Translations under genes and position numbers: made by a program
Shown here: piece by piece, positions 44,087 to 52,541 of the stretch
Position numbering within the stretch: position 1 is the stretch's first letter
How the letters are laid out: each line of letters opens with the position of its first letter
Assembly (NCBI RefSeq): GCF_021391495.1
Contig: NZ_CP090063.1
Location: 620,001 to 684,000, forward strand
Length of the DNA: 64,000 nt
Reading direction: 5' to 3'
DNA from: Amycolatopsis acidiphila
GTDB lineage: Bacteria; Actinomycetota; Actinomycetes; Mycobacteriales; Pseudonocardiaceae
Notes under the pieces: model-generated
What the model was told of the DNA's origin: nothing
Database searches by the model: none
The model's input: only the letters and a program-made list of their open reading frames with translations

Positions 44087-46606
44087 TCATTTCGGAGCGC
44101 CGACCTCGTATTGTGCTTGATCGTTCAGCACCCGCACGGTGACCTTTTTGGGTTGTCCCGCAACGGTGAGCGTGCAGTCGAACGTGGTTCCGCTCTTGAC
44201 GGGCTGGTCCTTGGGGCAGCTGACGTTCTTCACGTCGCCCTCGCCGAAGTCCTCGCGGAGGATCTTCTGGACACCGTCCTGAACGGACTGCTGGGCGAGC
44301 ACCTCGCCCTTGAACGCGCCGAGCAACCAGGCGGCGACGCTGCCTCCCGCGAGCACGACGACCACGGCGGCCCCGATGATCCACGGCTTCTTCGACCGCT
44401 TGGGCCGCTTGGGCTTGGCGTCCTCGAACGCCCCGAAGCCGCCGTAGGTCGAACCCGGTGCCCCGAACTGATGGCCCGGGTCGAGGTCCTTCTGCGTGTT
44501 CTGTGTGCCGGTTTCCCCGGTTTCCCCGCCCCCCGCAGGCGTCGCCGGCGCTTGCACGGGAACCGGCTGCGAGGCGGGGTCGTCGGCGTATCCACTGGCG
44601 CCCCAGGGTGCCGGTGGATAAACCCCGCTCGCCGGGGTTGACGGCGGCGCCGCACCACCGGCCGGGGTGGCGGGGTAACCCTGCTGAGGCCTTCCGCCCG
44701 CTGGGGTCGAGAGCGGTGCCGCACCACCGGCCGTGGGGTAGCCCTGCTGGGGTGCTCCACCGTCGGGGGTTGTACGCGGCGCAGTACCGGCCTGAGTGGC
44801 GGAGTAGCCCGCCTGGGGTGTCCCGCTCGCTGGGGTCGAGAGCGGCGCAGCATCACCGGCTTGTGCGGCGGGGTAGCCCTGCTGGGGTGCTCCGCCCGCT
44901 GAAGCCGAGTGCGGTGCCGCTCCGCCCGCCTGAGCGGGATACGCCTGCTGCTGAGACCCGCTGCCGGGCCCGGAGTACCCCTGCTGCGGCGCGCGATAGC
45001 CGGGTTGAGCCGAGGGGTAGCCGGGCTGCGGTGCGACCTGGTAACCGCCTTGCGGCGCGACCTGATAACCGCCTTGCGGCGCTGGCGGGCCCTGTAATTG
45101 CGTCGGGCCACCGGGCGGCTGCGCGAGGTGGCCAGGTTGCCCGCCCTGCACTCCGTACCCGGAGGGCCCCTGCGCGGCATAGCCCGGCTGACTCTGAGCC
45201 GGAAGACCCGGCTGCATCTGCCCGCCCGGACCGGGCGCGCTCGATTGCCACTGCCCGCCCGCAGCCTGGGCCGGCCGGCCACCGGCGTACCCCGACTGCC
45301 ACGGCCCACCCGCGCTCTGGGGTGGCTGGCCACCGGGTTGGTTCGGCTGCCAGGGCCCGCCTGTAGCTTGCGGTGACTCGCCACCGTGGCTGAGATGATC
45401 TGGCTGCCACGGTCCGCCCGTGGTTTGTGGGGGTTGGCCACCGGCGTACCCCGACTGCCACGGCCCACCCGCGCTCTGGGGTGGCTGGCCACCGGGTTGG
45501 CTCGGCTGCCAGGGCCCGCCTGTGGTCTGGGGTGGCTGGCCGCCGGGATCGGGGTGGCTCGGCTGCCAGGGCCCGCCCGTGGCCTGGGGTGGCTGGCCCC
45601 CGGGATAGCCCGACTGCCAAGGGCTACCCGTGCTCTGCGGGGCCTGGCTACCGGGACTGGGGTGGCCCGGGTGCCACTGCCCACCCGCGGTCTGGGGTGG
45701 CTGGCCACCGGGGCCGGGATGACCCGACTGCCACTGCCCACCCGCGGCCTGCGGGGGCTGGCCGCCATGGCCCTGCTGCGTGGGGTAGCCGGGCGGCCAA
45801 GCAGCAGGGGGAGCCGGGTGGCCCTGCCACTGCGGTGCCGGCGCAGGAGGCTGCTGGTAGGGGAAAGCGCCACCTGGCACCTGGGGCTGGATCGGCCCAC
45901 TCGGGACCCACCCGCCAGGGGCCACGCCGCCCGGGGGCTGGGGTGCGGGACCAGGCTGGGGAGAGGGCGCCGGCCCTGGGGGCGGGGGAGAGGGCGTCCA
46001 GCCGGGCGGCTGCGCCTCCGTCGGGCTTGGCGAGTCCGACGCACCCTCAGGACTCGGGTCCGCAAGCGCTTGCGGGCCTCCAGCACTCGTCGGTGCCGAA
46101 GCGGGCGCAGGCCCGTCAATGCCGGTCACGCTGCTCGGCGTAGCCGCTGACTCGGGCTCGCCGCCGCTGGCCGCGTCCGGCGAGCCTGCCTGAGGCGAGC
46201 TGCCGTGGCCTTCGGAGCTGTCGCGCGGCGCATCGCCGCCCGCCTCGCCGCGGTCCGACGAGACGGCAGAGGCTCCCTCGCTGCCGCCAGTGGCCCCGCC
46301 AAGCGGGACGTCGCCTCCCGGCGCGCTGCCAGGTGCCGTCGTGTTGGGCTGAGCGCCCTCTGCCGAAGCGCCCGGCGAGCCTGCTGCCGGGGCCGAGGCT
46401 CCCTCGCCACCCGCCGCGGTCTCGCTACCCGGCTCACCACCGTCCGGCTCATCGCCGCCCACCGCGGGGTCACCGTGCGCCCCGCCGCCCGCTACAGCGC
46501 CGCCACTCGGCTCACTACCGCCCACGCCGCCGCTCGGCTCGCCACCGCCCGGCTCACCCACCGCACCGCCACGCGGCTCCTCCGAAGCAGCACCCACCTC
46601 GATCAC
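44087..46606 (-). CDS. Repeat-rich membrane protein with C-terminal DUF4333-like domain (839 aa)
   Basis: The first 700 residues are low-complexity. An acidic Gly/Glu/Ser part is followed by Pro/Gln/Trp tandem units of 17-19 aa (GGQPPQTTGGPWQPSQP type, about ten copies) and a second series of GGAPQQGYP units. A basic stretch (KPKRPKRSKK), one membrane helix (PWIIGAAVVVVLAGGSVAAW) and an extracytoplasmic 80-aa domain with two Cys (VSCPKD, FDCTLTV) follow, fitting DUF4333. The large disordered part is therefore cytosolic. The GTG at 46606 overlaps the stop of the upstream lipoprotein gene (GTGA), which fixes the start; a longer reading lies inside that gene. Function unknown. Confidence 0.8.
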   Translation of the reverse strand: MIEVGAASEEPRGGAVGEPGGGEPSGGVGGSEPSGGAVAGGGAHGDPAVGGDEPDGGEPGSETAAGGEGASAPAAGSPGASAEGAQPNTTAPGSAPGGDVPLGGATGGSEGASAVSSDRGEAGGDAPRDSSEGHGSSPQAGSPDAASGGEPESAATPSSVTGIDGPAPASAPTSAGGPQALADPSPEGASDSPSPTEAQPPGWTPSPPPPGPAPSPQPGPAPQPPGGVAPGGWVPSGPIQPQVPGGAFPYQQPPAPAPQWQGHPAPPAAWPPGYPTQQGHGGQPPQAAGGQWQSGHPGPGGQPPQTAGGQWHPGHPSPGSQAPQSTGSPWQSGYPGGQPPQATGGPWQPSHPDPGGQPPQTTGGPWQPSQPGGQPPQSAGGPWQSGYAGGQPPQTTGGPWQPDHLSHGGESPQATGGPWQPNQPGGQPPQSAGGPWQSGYAGGRPAQAAGGQWQSSAPGPGGQMQPGLPAQSQPGYAAQGPSGYGVQGGQPGHLAQPPGGPTQLQGPPAPQGGYQVAPQGGYQVAPQPGYPSAQPGYRAPQQGYSGPGSGSQQQAYPAQAGGAAPHSASAGGAPQQGYPAAQAGDAAPLSTPASGTPQAGYSATQAGTAPRTTPDGGAPQQGYPTAGGAAPLSTPAGGRPQQGYPATPAGGAAPPSTPASGVYPPAPWGASGYADDPASQPVPVQAPATPAGGGETGETGTQNTQKDLDPGHQFGAPGSTYGGFGAFEDAKPKRPKRSKKPWIIGAAVVVVLAGGSVAAWLLGAFKGEVLAQQSVQDGVQKILREDFGEGDVKNVSCPKDQPVKSGTTFDCTLTVAGQPKKVTVRVLNDQAQYEVGAPK
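44630..44930 (-). repeat. Coding repeat array, GGAPQQGYP units
   Basis: Inside the DUF4333-type gene, units like GGAPQQGYPAAQAGDAAPLS and STPAGGRPQQGYPATPAGG recur about six times. Unit lengths vary and similarity is moderate. Confidence 0.7.
45222..45766 (-). repeat. Coding tandem repeat, about ten 51-57-bp units
   Basis: Units encode GGQPPQxxGGPWQSGYA-like 17-19-aa blocks. The segments 45277-45364 and 45436-45523 are identical over 88 bp except for one base, at an offset of 159 bp (three units), which shows recent DNA-level duplication. Confidence 0.88.
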
Positions 46607-47487
46607 CGGCCCTGGATCTCGCCCATGCGGGCGTAGAAGTCGCTCACCGCGGCGCTGTCCGGCAGCACCGTCACATCCGCCGGATCGGGCACCTTCGGCA
46701 GGTCGTTCTCCGTCGGGACCCCGTCCAGGTGGTAGTGCTCGCTCAACTCCACCTCGTGCCCATCGCCCCTGATCGTGCCGCCCAGCTGGATCTCGGTCAG
46801 CTTCCCCGCCGGGTCGAGCACGATCCGCGCCTGCAGCGTCTGCGCCTTCATCTCCGTGCTGATCTGGTCCAGGATCGACTGCGGGAACACCACCACCCGG
46901 TTGTCGAGGAACGCCGCCAGCGTCACGTCCGCCGTCAGCTCCAGCCCACCGTCGGCCTTGCTGGTCGCCTTCTTGGCGTGCCCCTGGTCCACGGAATCCG
47001 ACACCGCACCGAGCATCTTGCACAAATCCTGCGACCCGGCCCAGAAGCACTCGTTCAGATCACCCGCCGTGTACGGCATGGACACCCAGTGTGTCGGCGC
47101 GAGGCTCGCGTACACCGGCCCGAGGAGCATGTACTCCACCGGGCTGTTCGCCGGGTGGAACGAGTCGAGGTACTCGTTGGAGTCCAGGTTCGAATGGTTC
47201 TTCGACAACCGTGCCGGCGGCCGCCCCAGCTGCACCGCCGTCACCGTGCTGTTGATCTTCTTCGTGTCGAACCGGGCGAACGTGTCGAGCGCGCTCTTCT
47301 TGCTGTCGGTCCCGTTGAGCTGGTCGCCGAGCTTGTCCAGCGTGCCGGAGAACTTGGCGCTCACGTACGCCGCCGCCTCGGCCCCGTTCGGCACCGGCGT
47401 GCCCGGCGTGGCCCCGGCGCACCCGGCGACGAGCAGCGCGAGACACGCGAACAGAGCGGTGAGCTGGCTACCGGTGCGCGCGTTCAC
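46603..47487 (-). CDS. Predicted lipoprotein, no family recognised
   Basis: The 294-aa product begins with a lipoprotein signal peptide: basic start, hydrophobic core LTALFACLALLVAGC with a VAGC lipobox giving Cys at about residue 23. The mature part is a soluble secreted domain (AEAAAYVSAKFSGTLDKLGD, PVEYMLLGPVYASLAPTHWV, two further Cys in ECFWAGSQDLCKM). The GTG at 47487 is taken because it places the signal peptide at the N-terminus; longer readings add unrelated residues. It is co-transcribed with the downstream DUF4333-type gene by a GTGA overlap and diverges from rplM. Confidence 0.8.
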   Translation of the reverse strand: MNARTGSQLTALFACLALLVAGCAGATPGTPVPNGAEAAAYVSAKFSGTLDKLGDQLNGTDSKKSALDTFARFDTKKINSTVTAVQLGRPPARLSKNHSNLDSNEYLDSFHPANSPVEYMLLGPVYASLAPTHWVSMPYTAGDLNECFWAGSQDLCKMLGAVSDSVDQGHAKKATSKADGGLELTADVTLAAFLDNRVVVFPQSILDQISTEMKAQTLQARIVLDPAGKLTEIQLGGTIRGDGHEVELSEHYHLDGVPTENDLPKVPDPADVTVLPDSAAVSDFYARMGEIQGR

Positions 47488-47638
47488 CGGGCCACAGTAG
47501 TATGGACGTTGCCCGGTACCCCCGCTTTCCGGACGATCGGAGTGAGGGGGTATCTTCATATGTCGTTGTGCGCTGCGGCGCGTTAACCGCGCTAGGCCCG
47601 CACTGACCCCACACGCAAGTTGACGACGAGGTAGACCC
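47488..47638. promoter_or_regulatory. Divergent lipoprotein/rplM promoter region
   Basis: TATCTT at 47551-47556, inside GGGTATCTT, repeats the string found upstream of rpsL (5690-5698) and may be the rplM -10 box. No clear -35 is seen. No gene. Confidence 0.35.
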
Positions 47639-48087
47639 TTGCCCACGTACAGCCCCAAGCCTGGCGATGTCACCCGTGCCTGGCACGTGATCGACGCCGA
47701 GGATGTCGTGCTCGGCCGGCTCGCGACCGAGGTCGCCACGCTGCTGCGCGGCAAGCACAAGCCGACCTTTGCACCTCATGTGGACACCGGTGACTTCGTC
47801 ATCATCGTGAACGCCGAGAAGGTCGCGCTCACCGGTAACAAGCGCGAGCAGAAGTTCGCGTACCGGCACAGCGGCTACCCCGGTGGCCTGCGCAAACGCT
47901 CGTTCGGCGAGCTGCTGGACAGCAGGCCCGAGCGGCTGCTCGAGAAGGTCGTGAAGGGCATGCTGCCGAAGAACAAGCTCGGCCGCGCCCAGGCGAAGAA
48001 GCTCAAGGTCTACGCCGGCCCGCAGCACCCGCACGGCGCCCAGCAGCCGCAGCCGTACGAGATCACCAAGATCGCGCAGGTCGCCCA

Positions 48088-48091
<4 letters not shown>
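47639..48091 (+). CDS. rplM: 50S ribosomal protein L13
   Basis: L13 is an early 50S assembly protein. The 150-aa product begins at a TTG codon ([20 protein letters not shown]), the only start that gives the conserved N-terminus. It contains [20 protein letters not shown] and [20 protein letters not shown]. It overlaps rpsI by GTGA. In M. tuberculosis it follows esxT directly. Confidence 0.97.
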
Positions 48092-48681
<590 letters not shown>

Positions 48682-48697
48682 TCAAGCAACACCCGCG

Positions 48698-48740
48698 CGA
48701 AGGCGCCCGTCCTCACTCCGGATGGGCGCCTTCGTCGTTT
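48698..48740 (+). terminator. Intrinsic terminator after rpsI
   Basis: Fifteen-base arms CGAAGGCGCCCGTCC (48698-48712) and GGATGGGCGCCTTCG (48720-48734), with one G-U pair, are followed by TCGTTT. Confidence 0.85.
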
Positions 48741-48880
48741 CCGGTTCCGTAATGCCGGAGCCGTGCGCGGCGTCTTGACGGGCAGAAGGCACACCCGCGG
48801 GCGTAGCCCCGGGTACGGGCTAACGTCGGAGGCGAGGGCGCTAGGTTGTCCGCGTCGCAGAGGTTCGAGGAGAAGATCAG

Positions 48881-50215
48881 ATGGCTCGGCTGTTCGGCAC
48901 CGACGGGGTTCGTGGTCTCGCGAACGGGGACCTGACGCCGGAGCTCGCGCTCGCCGTCGCGGCCAGCGCCGCCCGGGTGCTCGCCGCGCACGACCGCTCG
49001 CACCGCCCCGTCGCCGTCGTCGGCCGGGATCCGCGGGCCAGTGGCGAGATGCTCGAGGCCGCGGTCGTCGCCGGGCTCGCCTCCGCCGGCGCCGACGTGC
49101 TGCGGGTCGGCGTGCAGCCCACGCCCGCCGTGGCGCATCTGGTCGGCGCGCTGAAGGCGGATCTCGGCGTGATGATCTCCGCCTCGCACAACCCGATGCC
49201 CGACAACGGGATCAAGCTGTTCGCCGCGGGCGGGCACAAGCTGCCCGACGGGATCGAGGACGAGATCGAGGCGGGTCTGGACGGCGACGCCGTCCGGCCG
49301 ACCGGAGCCGAGATCGGCCGCGTCTCCGACGTCGAAGACGCCCTCGACCGGTACACCGAGCACCTGCTCGGCGCCATCCCGCATCCGCTGACCGGACTGC
49401 GCGTCGTCGTGGACTGCGCGAACGGCGCCGCCTCGTTCGCCGCGCCCGAGGTCTACCGCAAGGCCGGCGCGGAGGTCATCGCCATCCACGCCGAGCCCGA
49501 CGGCATCAACATCAACGAGGACTGCGGCTCGACGCACATCGACAAGCTGCAGGCCGCCGTCCGCGAGCACCGGGCGGACCTGGGCATCGCCCACGACGGT
49601 GACGCCGACCGCTGCCTGGCGGTGGACGCGTCCGGCGAGCTCGTCGACGGCGACCAGATCATGGCGGTACTCGCGCTGGCCATGGCCGAGGCCGGGGAGC
49701 TGGTGCACGGCACCCTCGTCGCGACCGTGATGAGCAACCTGGGCCTGCACCTGGCCATGCGGGACAACGGCGTGCAGCTGCGCACCACCGCGGTCGGTGA
49801 CCGCTACGTGCTGGAGGAGCTGCGGGCCGGCGGTTACGCCCTGGGCGGCGAGCAGTCCGGGCACGTGGTGTTCCCGGCGCACGCCACCACCGGCGACGGG
49901 CTGCTGACGGCATTGCGGCTGATGAGCCGGGTCGCCGCGACGGGCAAGCCGCTGGCGGAGCTGGCCGGCGTGATGCGGCGGCTGCCGCAGGTGCTGATCA
50001 ACGTGCGCGTCGCGGACAAGGCCGCCGTGGTGGCCTCGGATGCGGTCACCGAGGCCGTGCAGTCCGTCGAGAGCGAGCTGGGCGAGCAGGGCCGGGTGCT
50101 GCTGCGGCAGTCCGGCACCGAGCAGCTGGTCCGGGTCATGGTCGAGGCGCAGTCCCACGAGATCGCCCAGACCGCCGCCGACCGGCTGGCCGGGGTCGTG
50201 TCCTCGGTTTCCTGA
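48881..50215 (+). CDS. glmM: Phosphoglucosamine mutase
   Basis: It converts glucosamine-6-phosphate to glucosamine-1-phosphate on the way to UDP-GlcNAc. The phosphoserine is S102 in [13 protein letters not shown], the metal loop is DGDADR, and the sugar-binding GGEQSGH is present. The length of 444 aa is typical. GAGGAG precedes the ATG. It follows rplM-rpsI as in mycobacteria, and glmS lies 6 kb downstream, so the two amino-sugar genes stay close. Confidence 0.97.
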   Translation: MARLFGTDGVRGLANGDLTPELALAVAASAARVLAAHDRSHRPVAVVGRDPRASGEMLEAAVVAGLASAGADVLRVGVQPTPAVAHLVGALKADLGVMISASHNPMPDNGIKLFAAGGHKLPDGIEDEIEAGLDGDAVRPTGAEIGRVSDVEDALDRYTEHLLGAIPHPLTGLRVVVDCANGAASFAAPEVYRKAGAEVIAIHAEPDGININEDCGSTHIDKLQAAVREHRADLGIAHDGDADRCLAVDASGELVDGDQIMAVLALAMAEAGELVHGTLVATVMSNLGLHLAMRDNGVQLRTTAVGDRYVLEELRAGGYALGGEQSGHVVFPAHATTGDGLLTALRLMSRVAATGKPLAELAGVMRRLPQVLINVRVADKAAVVASDAVTEAVQSVESELGEQGRVLLRQSGTEQLVRVMVEAQSHEIAQTAADRLAGVVSSVS

Positions 50216-50240
50216 GGCCGCGGCTCAGTACGGTGGGCGC

Positions 50241-51878
50241 ATGACCGTGCCCGAAGAGGTCCTGCGCACCCCGCTGCTCGACCGGCTCTTCGCGCGGGCG
50301 TCCGACGAGCGCCCGGTCTTCACGTTCCAGGACTTTCCGGCGGGCGAGGAGCACACGCTGTCCTGGGCACAGCTCGCCGCCCGGGTCCGGGCGGTCGCGG
50401 GGCGGCTGCGGGAGGTCGCCGCGCCCGGCGACCGGGTCGCGATCGTCGCGCCGCAGGAGCTGTCGTACCCGGTCGCGTTCTTCGGCGTGCTCGCGGCGGG
50501 GCTGATCGCGGTTCCGCTGTTCGACCCGGCGAGCAGGGCGCATCGGGGCCGCCTGGCCGGCGCGCTGCGGGACTGTGGCGCCGACGTCTGGCTGACCTCG
50601 GCCCGCGCGCTCGATCGCGTCCGCGAGCTGGGCGACCCCGCACATCTCCTCGTGCTCGACGAGATCGACGGCGATGGCATCGATCCGGTGCCGGTCGCGA
50701 TGGACGCGCCCGCGTACCTGCAGTACACGTCGGGGTCCACAAGGGAGCCCGCGGGCGCGATCATCACGCATCGCGCGCTGGTCGCCAGCTGCTGGCAGAC
50801 CAGCCGTGCGTACGAAGTGGACGAAGGCGTGACCTGCGTGGGCTGGATCCCGTTCTTCCACGACATGGGCCTCATCCAGCTGCTCTGCCTGCCGGTCTTC
50901 GGGGGCGCCCGGTCGGTGTTCATGGCACCGGTCGAGTTCGTGCGGCGGCCGGAGCGCTGGCTGCGGCAGATGTCGGAGTTCCCGAACGTCTTCACGGCGG
51001 CCCCGAACTTCGCCTTCGACCTGGCCGTGGAGGCCGCGTCGCGGGAAGGTCTGGACCTCTCGGGTGTCCGGGTCGCGCTCAACGGCAGCGAACCGGTGCG
51101 GCCGCGGACGGTGGAGGAGTTCCAGAAGGCGTTCGGGCCGTACGGGTTCCGCCGCGAGGCGCACCGTCCGTCCTACGGCCTGGCCGAGGCGACCGTGTAC
51201 GTCGCGAGCGCGGGACCCGAAGGGCCGACGACCACCGCGTTCGACCGTTCCGCGCTGGCCCGGGGGCGCGCCGTCGAGGTCGGCCCGGACTTCGAAGACC
51301 GGCAGGAGCTGGTGTCGGTCGGGCGGCCGCTCGGGCAGCGGGTGGCCATCGTGCACGAGGGGCGCGAGCAGCCCGAGGGCGCGATGGGCGAGATCTGGGT
51401 GCACGGGCCGCACGTCGCGGCGGGTTACTGGCGGCGCGAGGACGACGCGTTCGGCGCGCGGCTCGACGGGCTCGGCGGCTGGCTGCGCACGGGTGACCTC
51501 GGCGTGTTCCACCGCGGCGAGCTGTACATCACCGGCCGGATCAAGGACGTCATCGTGATCGACGGCCGCAACCACTACCCGCAGGACATCGAGGCGACGG
51601 CCGCCCAGGCGCATCCGGCGATCCGCCGGGACCGGGTCGCCGCGTTCGGCGTGCGCGACGCGCGCGGCGAGGGTGTCGTCGTGGTCGCCGAGCAGGCGCG
51701 TGAGACCGAAGTGGACCCGAAGGAGGTCTCGCGCGCGGTGCTGCGGGCGGTCGGGCGCGAGCACGAGGTCGCGTTGCGGTCGTTCCGACTGGTCCCGCCC
51801 GGTGCGCTGCCCCGGACCTCCAGCGGGAAGGTGGCCAGGTCGGCGGCCCGGACGCGTTACGGTGACGGGCATGAGTGA
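50241..51878 (+). CDS. Fatty acyl-AMP ligase (FAAL, FadD32-like)
   Basis: FAALs activate fatty acids as acyl-adenylates and pass them to acyl carrier proteins rather than CoA. The 545-aa protein has the P-loop YTSGST (T163-T167), the FAAL-type GWIPFFHDMGL (from residue 201; H207, D208), the hinge ITGRIKDVIVIDGRNHYPQD followed by IEATAAQAHP, and a C-terminal Lys (K530, SSGKVAR). HYPQDIE is typical of FAALs rather than CoA ligases. The ATG at 50241 is 25 nt after glmM; the longer frame lies in glmM. The next gene encodes an ACP overlapping by 8 bp. No polyketide or peptide synthase is nearby. Confidence 0.87.
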   Translation: MTVPEEVLRTPLLDRLFARASDERPVFTFQDFPAGEEHTLSWAQLAARVRAVAGRLREVAAPGDRVAIVAPQELSYPVAFFGVLAAGLIAVPLFDPASRAHRGRLAGALRDCGADVWLTSARALDRVRELGDPAHLLVLDEIDGDGIDPVPVAMDAPAYLQYTSGSTREPAGAIITHRALVASCWQTSRAYEVDEGVTCVGWIPFFHDMGLIQLLCLPVFGGARSVFMAPVEFVRRPERWLRQMSEFPNVFTAAPNFAFDLAVEAASREGLDLSGVRVALNGSEPVRPRTVEEFQKAFGPYGFRREAHRPSYGLAEATVYVASAGPEGPTTTAFDRSALARGRAVEVGPDFEDRQELVSVGRPLGQRVAIVHEGREQPEGAMGEIWVHGPHVAAGYWRREDDAFGARLDGLGGWLRTGDLGVFHRGELYITGRIKDVIVIDGRNHYPQDIEATAAQAHPAIRRDRVAAFGVRDARGEGVVVVAEQARETEVDPKEVSRAVLRAVGREHEVALRSFRLVPPGALPRTSSGKVARSAARTRYGDGHE

Positions 51879-52134
51879 GCCGTCCCTCGCGGACATCCGG
51901 AAGATCGTGAGCGACACCTTCCTGCTCGATCCCGCGCTGGTGCAGCCGGACACCCCGCTGGAGGAGCTGGGCATCGACTCGAAGGGCCGGATCCGGCTGC
52001 TCGCCACGCTCGAGGTGTTCTACGAGGTGACGATCGACCTCGACGAGCGCGACCGGCTGACCGACATCGCCGCCGTCGCGCAGGTGCTCGCCGAGGCGCT
52101 GCGGCACAAACCGGGCGAAACCGCTGCGTCGTGA
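51871..52134 (+). CDS. Stand-alone acyl carrier protein
   Basis: The 87-aa product is a four-helix ACP with the phosphopantetheine attachment Ser37 in LEELGIDSKGRIRLLATLEV (D36-S37). It overlaps the FAAL gene by eight bases (ATGAGTGA), so the two are made together, and the FAAL presumably loads it. The final acceptor of the acyl chain is not visible in the window. Confidence 0.88.
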   Translation: MSEPSLADIRKIVSDTFLLDPALVQPDTPLEELGIDSKGRIRLLATLEVFYEVTIDLDERDRLTDIAAVAQVLAEALRHKPGETAAS

Positions 52135-52229
52135 TTGCCCGGTTGAGTACATTCAGTTGCACATGTAACGGCACCGAACGCGAGCGGGGCGCGTCGTAGG
52201 TCTGTCAGCACCTGGTGAGGGGGACTCGA

Positions 52230-52541
52230 ATGAGCGGCGGGTACACCGCGAGCACCGAGGCGATGTCCACGGCTTCGAAGACGATCACGCAGCTGGCGGA
52301 GGACCTGCCGGACAAGAACACCGACCTCGCGAGCACGCCGGTGAACGCCCAGGGCTTCGGCCAGGCGCACGGTGACCACGCCGAGAAGTACACGACCGGC
52401 GTCCAGACGCTCTGGCAGGCCCTGAGCGGGTACAGCAACACGCTCAAGGCGTACGGCACCAACATCGGCACCGGCGGCAAGGCCTACAGCGAGACGGACC
52501 ACGCGCAGTCGTCCGCGGTCAGCAAGGCGGGGAGTCAGTAA
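52230..52541 (+). CDS. EspC/WXG-like small T7SS protein (103 aa)
   Basis: The 103-aa product is helical and Ala/Thr-rich (ASTEAMSTASKTITQLAEDL, then TTGVQTLWQALSGYSNTLKA), with a hairpin loop and a Y-xxx-D signal (YSETD) near the C-terminus, as in EspC-type T7SS targets. It has no classical W-x-G. The ATG at 52230 follows GAGGGG. The stop overlaps the ATG of the next gene by one base (TAATG). It heads a three-gene plus-strand operon. Confidence 0.75.
   Translation: MSGGYTASTEAMSTASKTITQLAEDLPDKNTDLASTPVNAQGFGQAHGDHAEKYTTGVQTLWQALSGYSNTLKAYGTNIGTGGKAYSETDHAQSSAVSKAGSQ

Noticed and set aside
44230..46119. 629-codon minus-strand frame of very basic composition
   Set aside because: It overlaps the DUF4333-type gene in another frame. 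Only the chosen frame yields a membrane helix, a folded C-terminal domain and coupling to the upstream stop.
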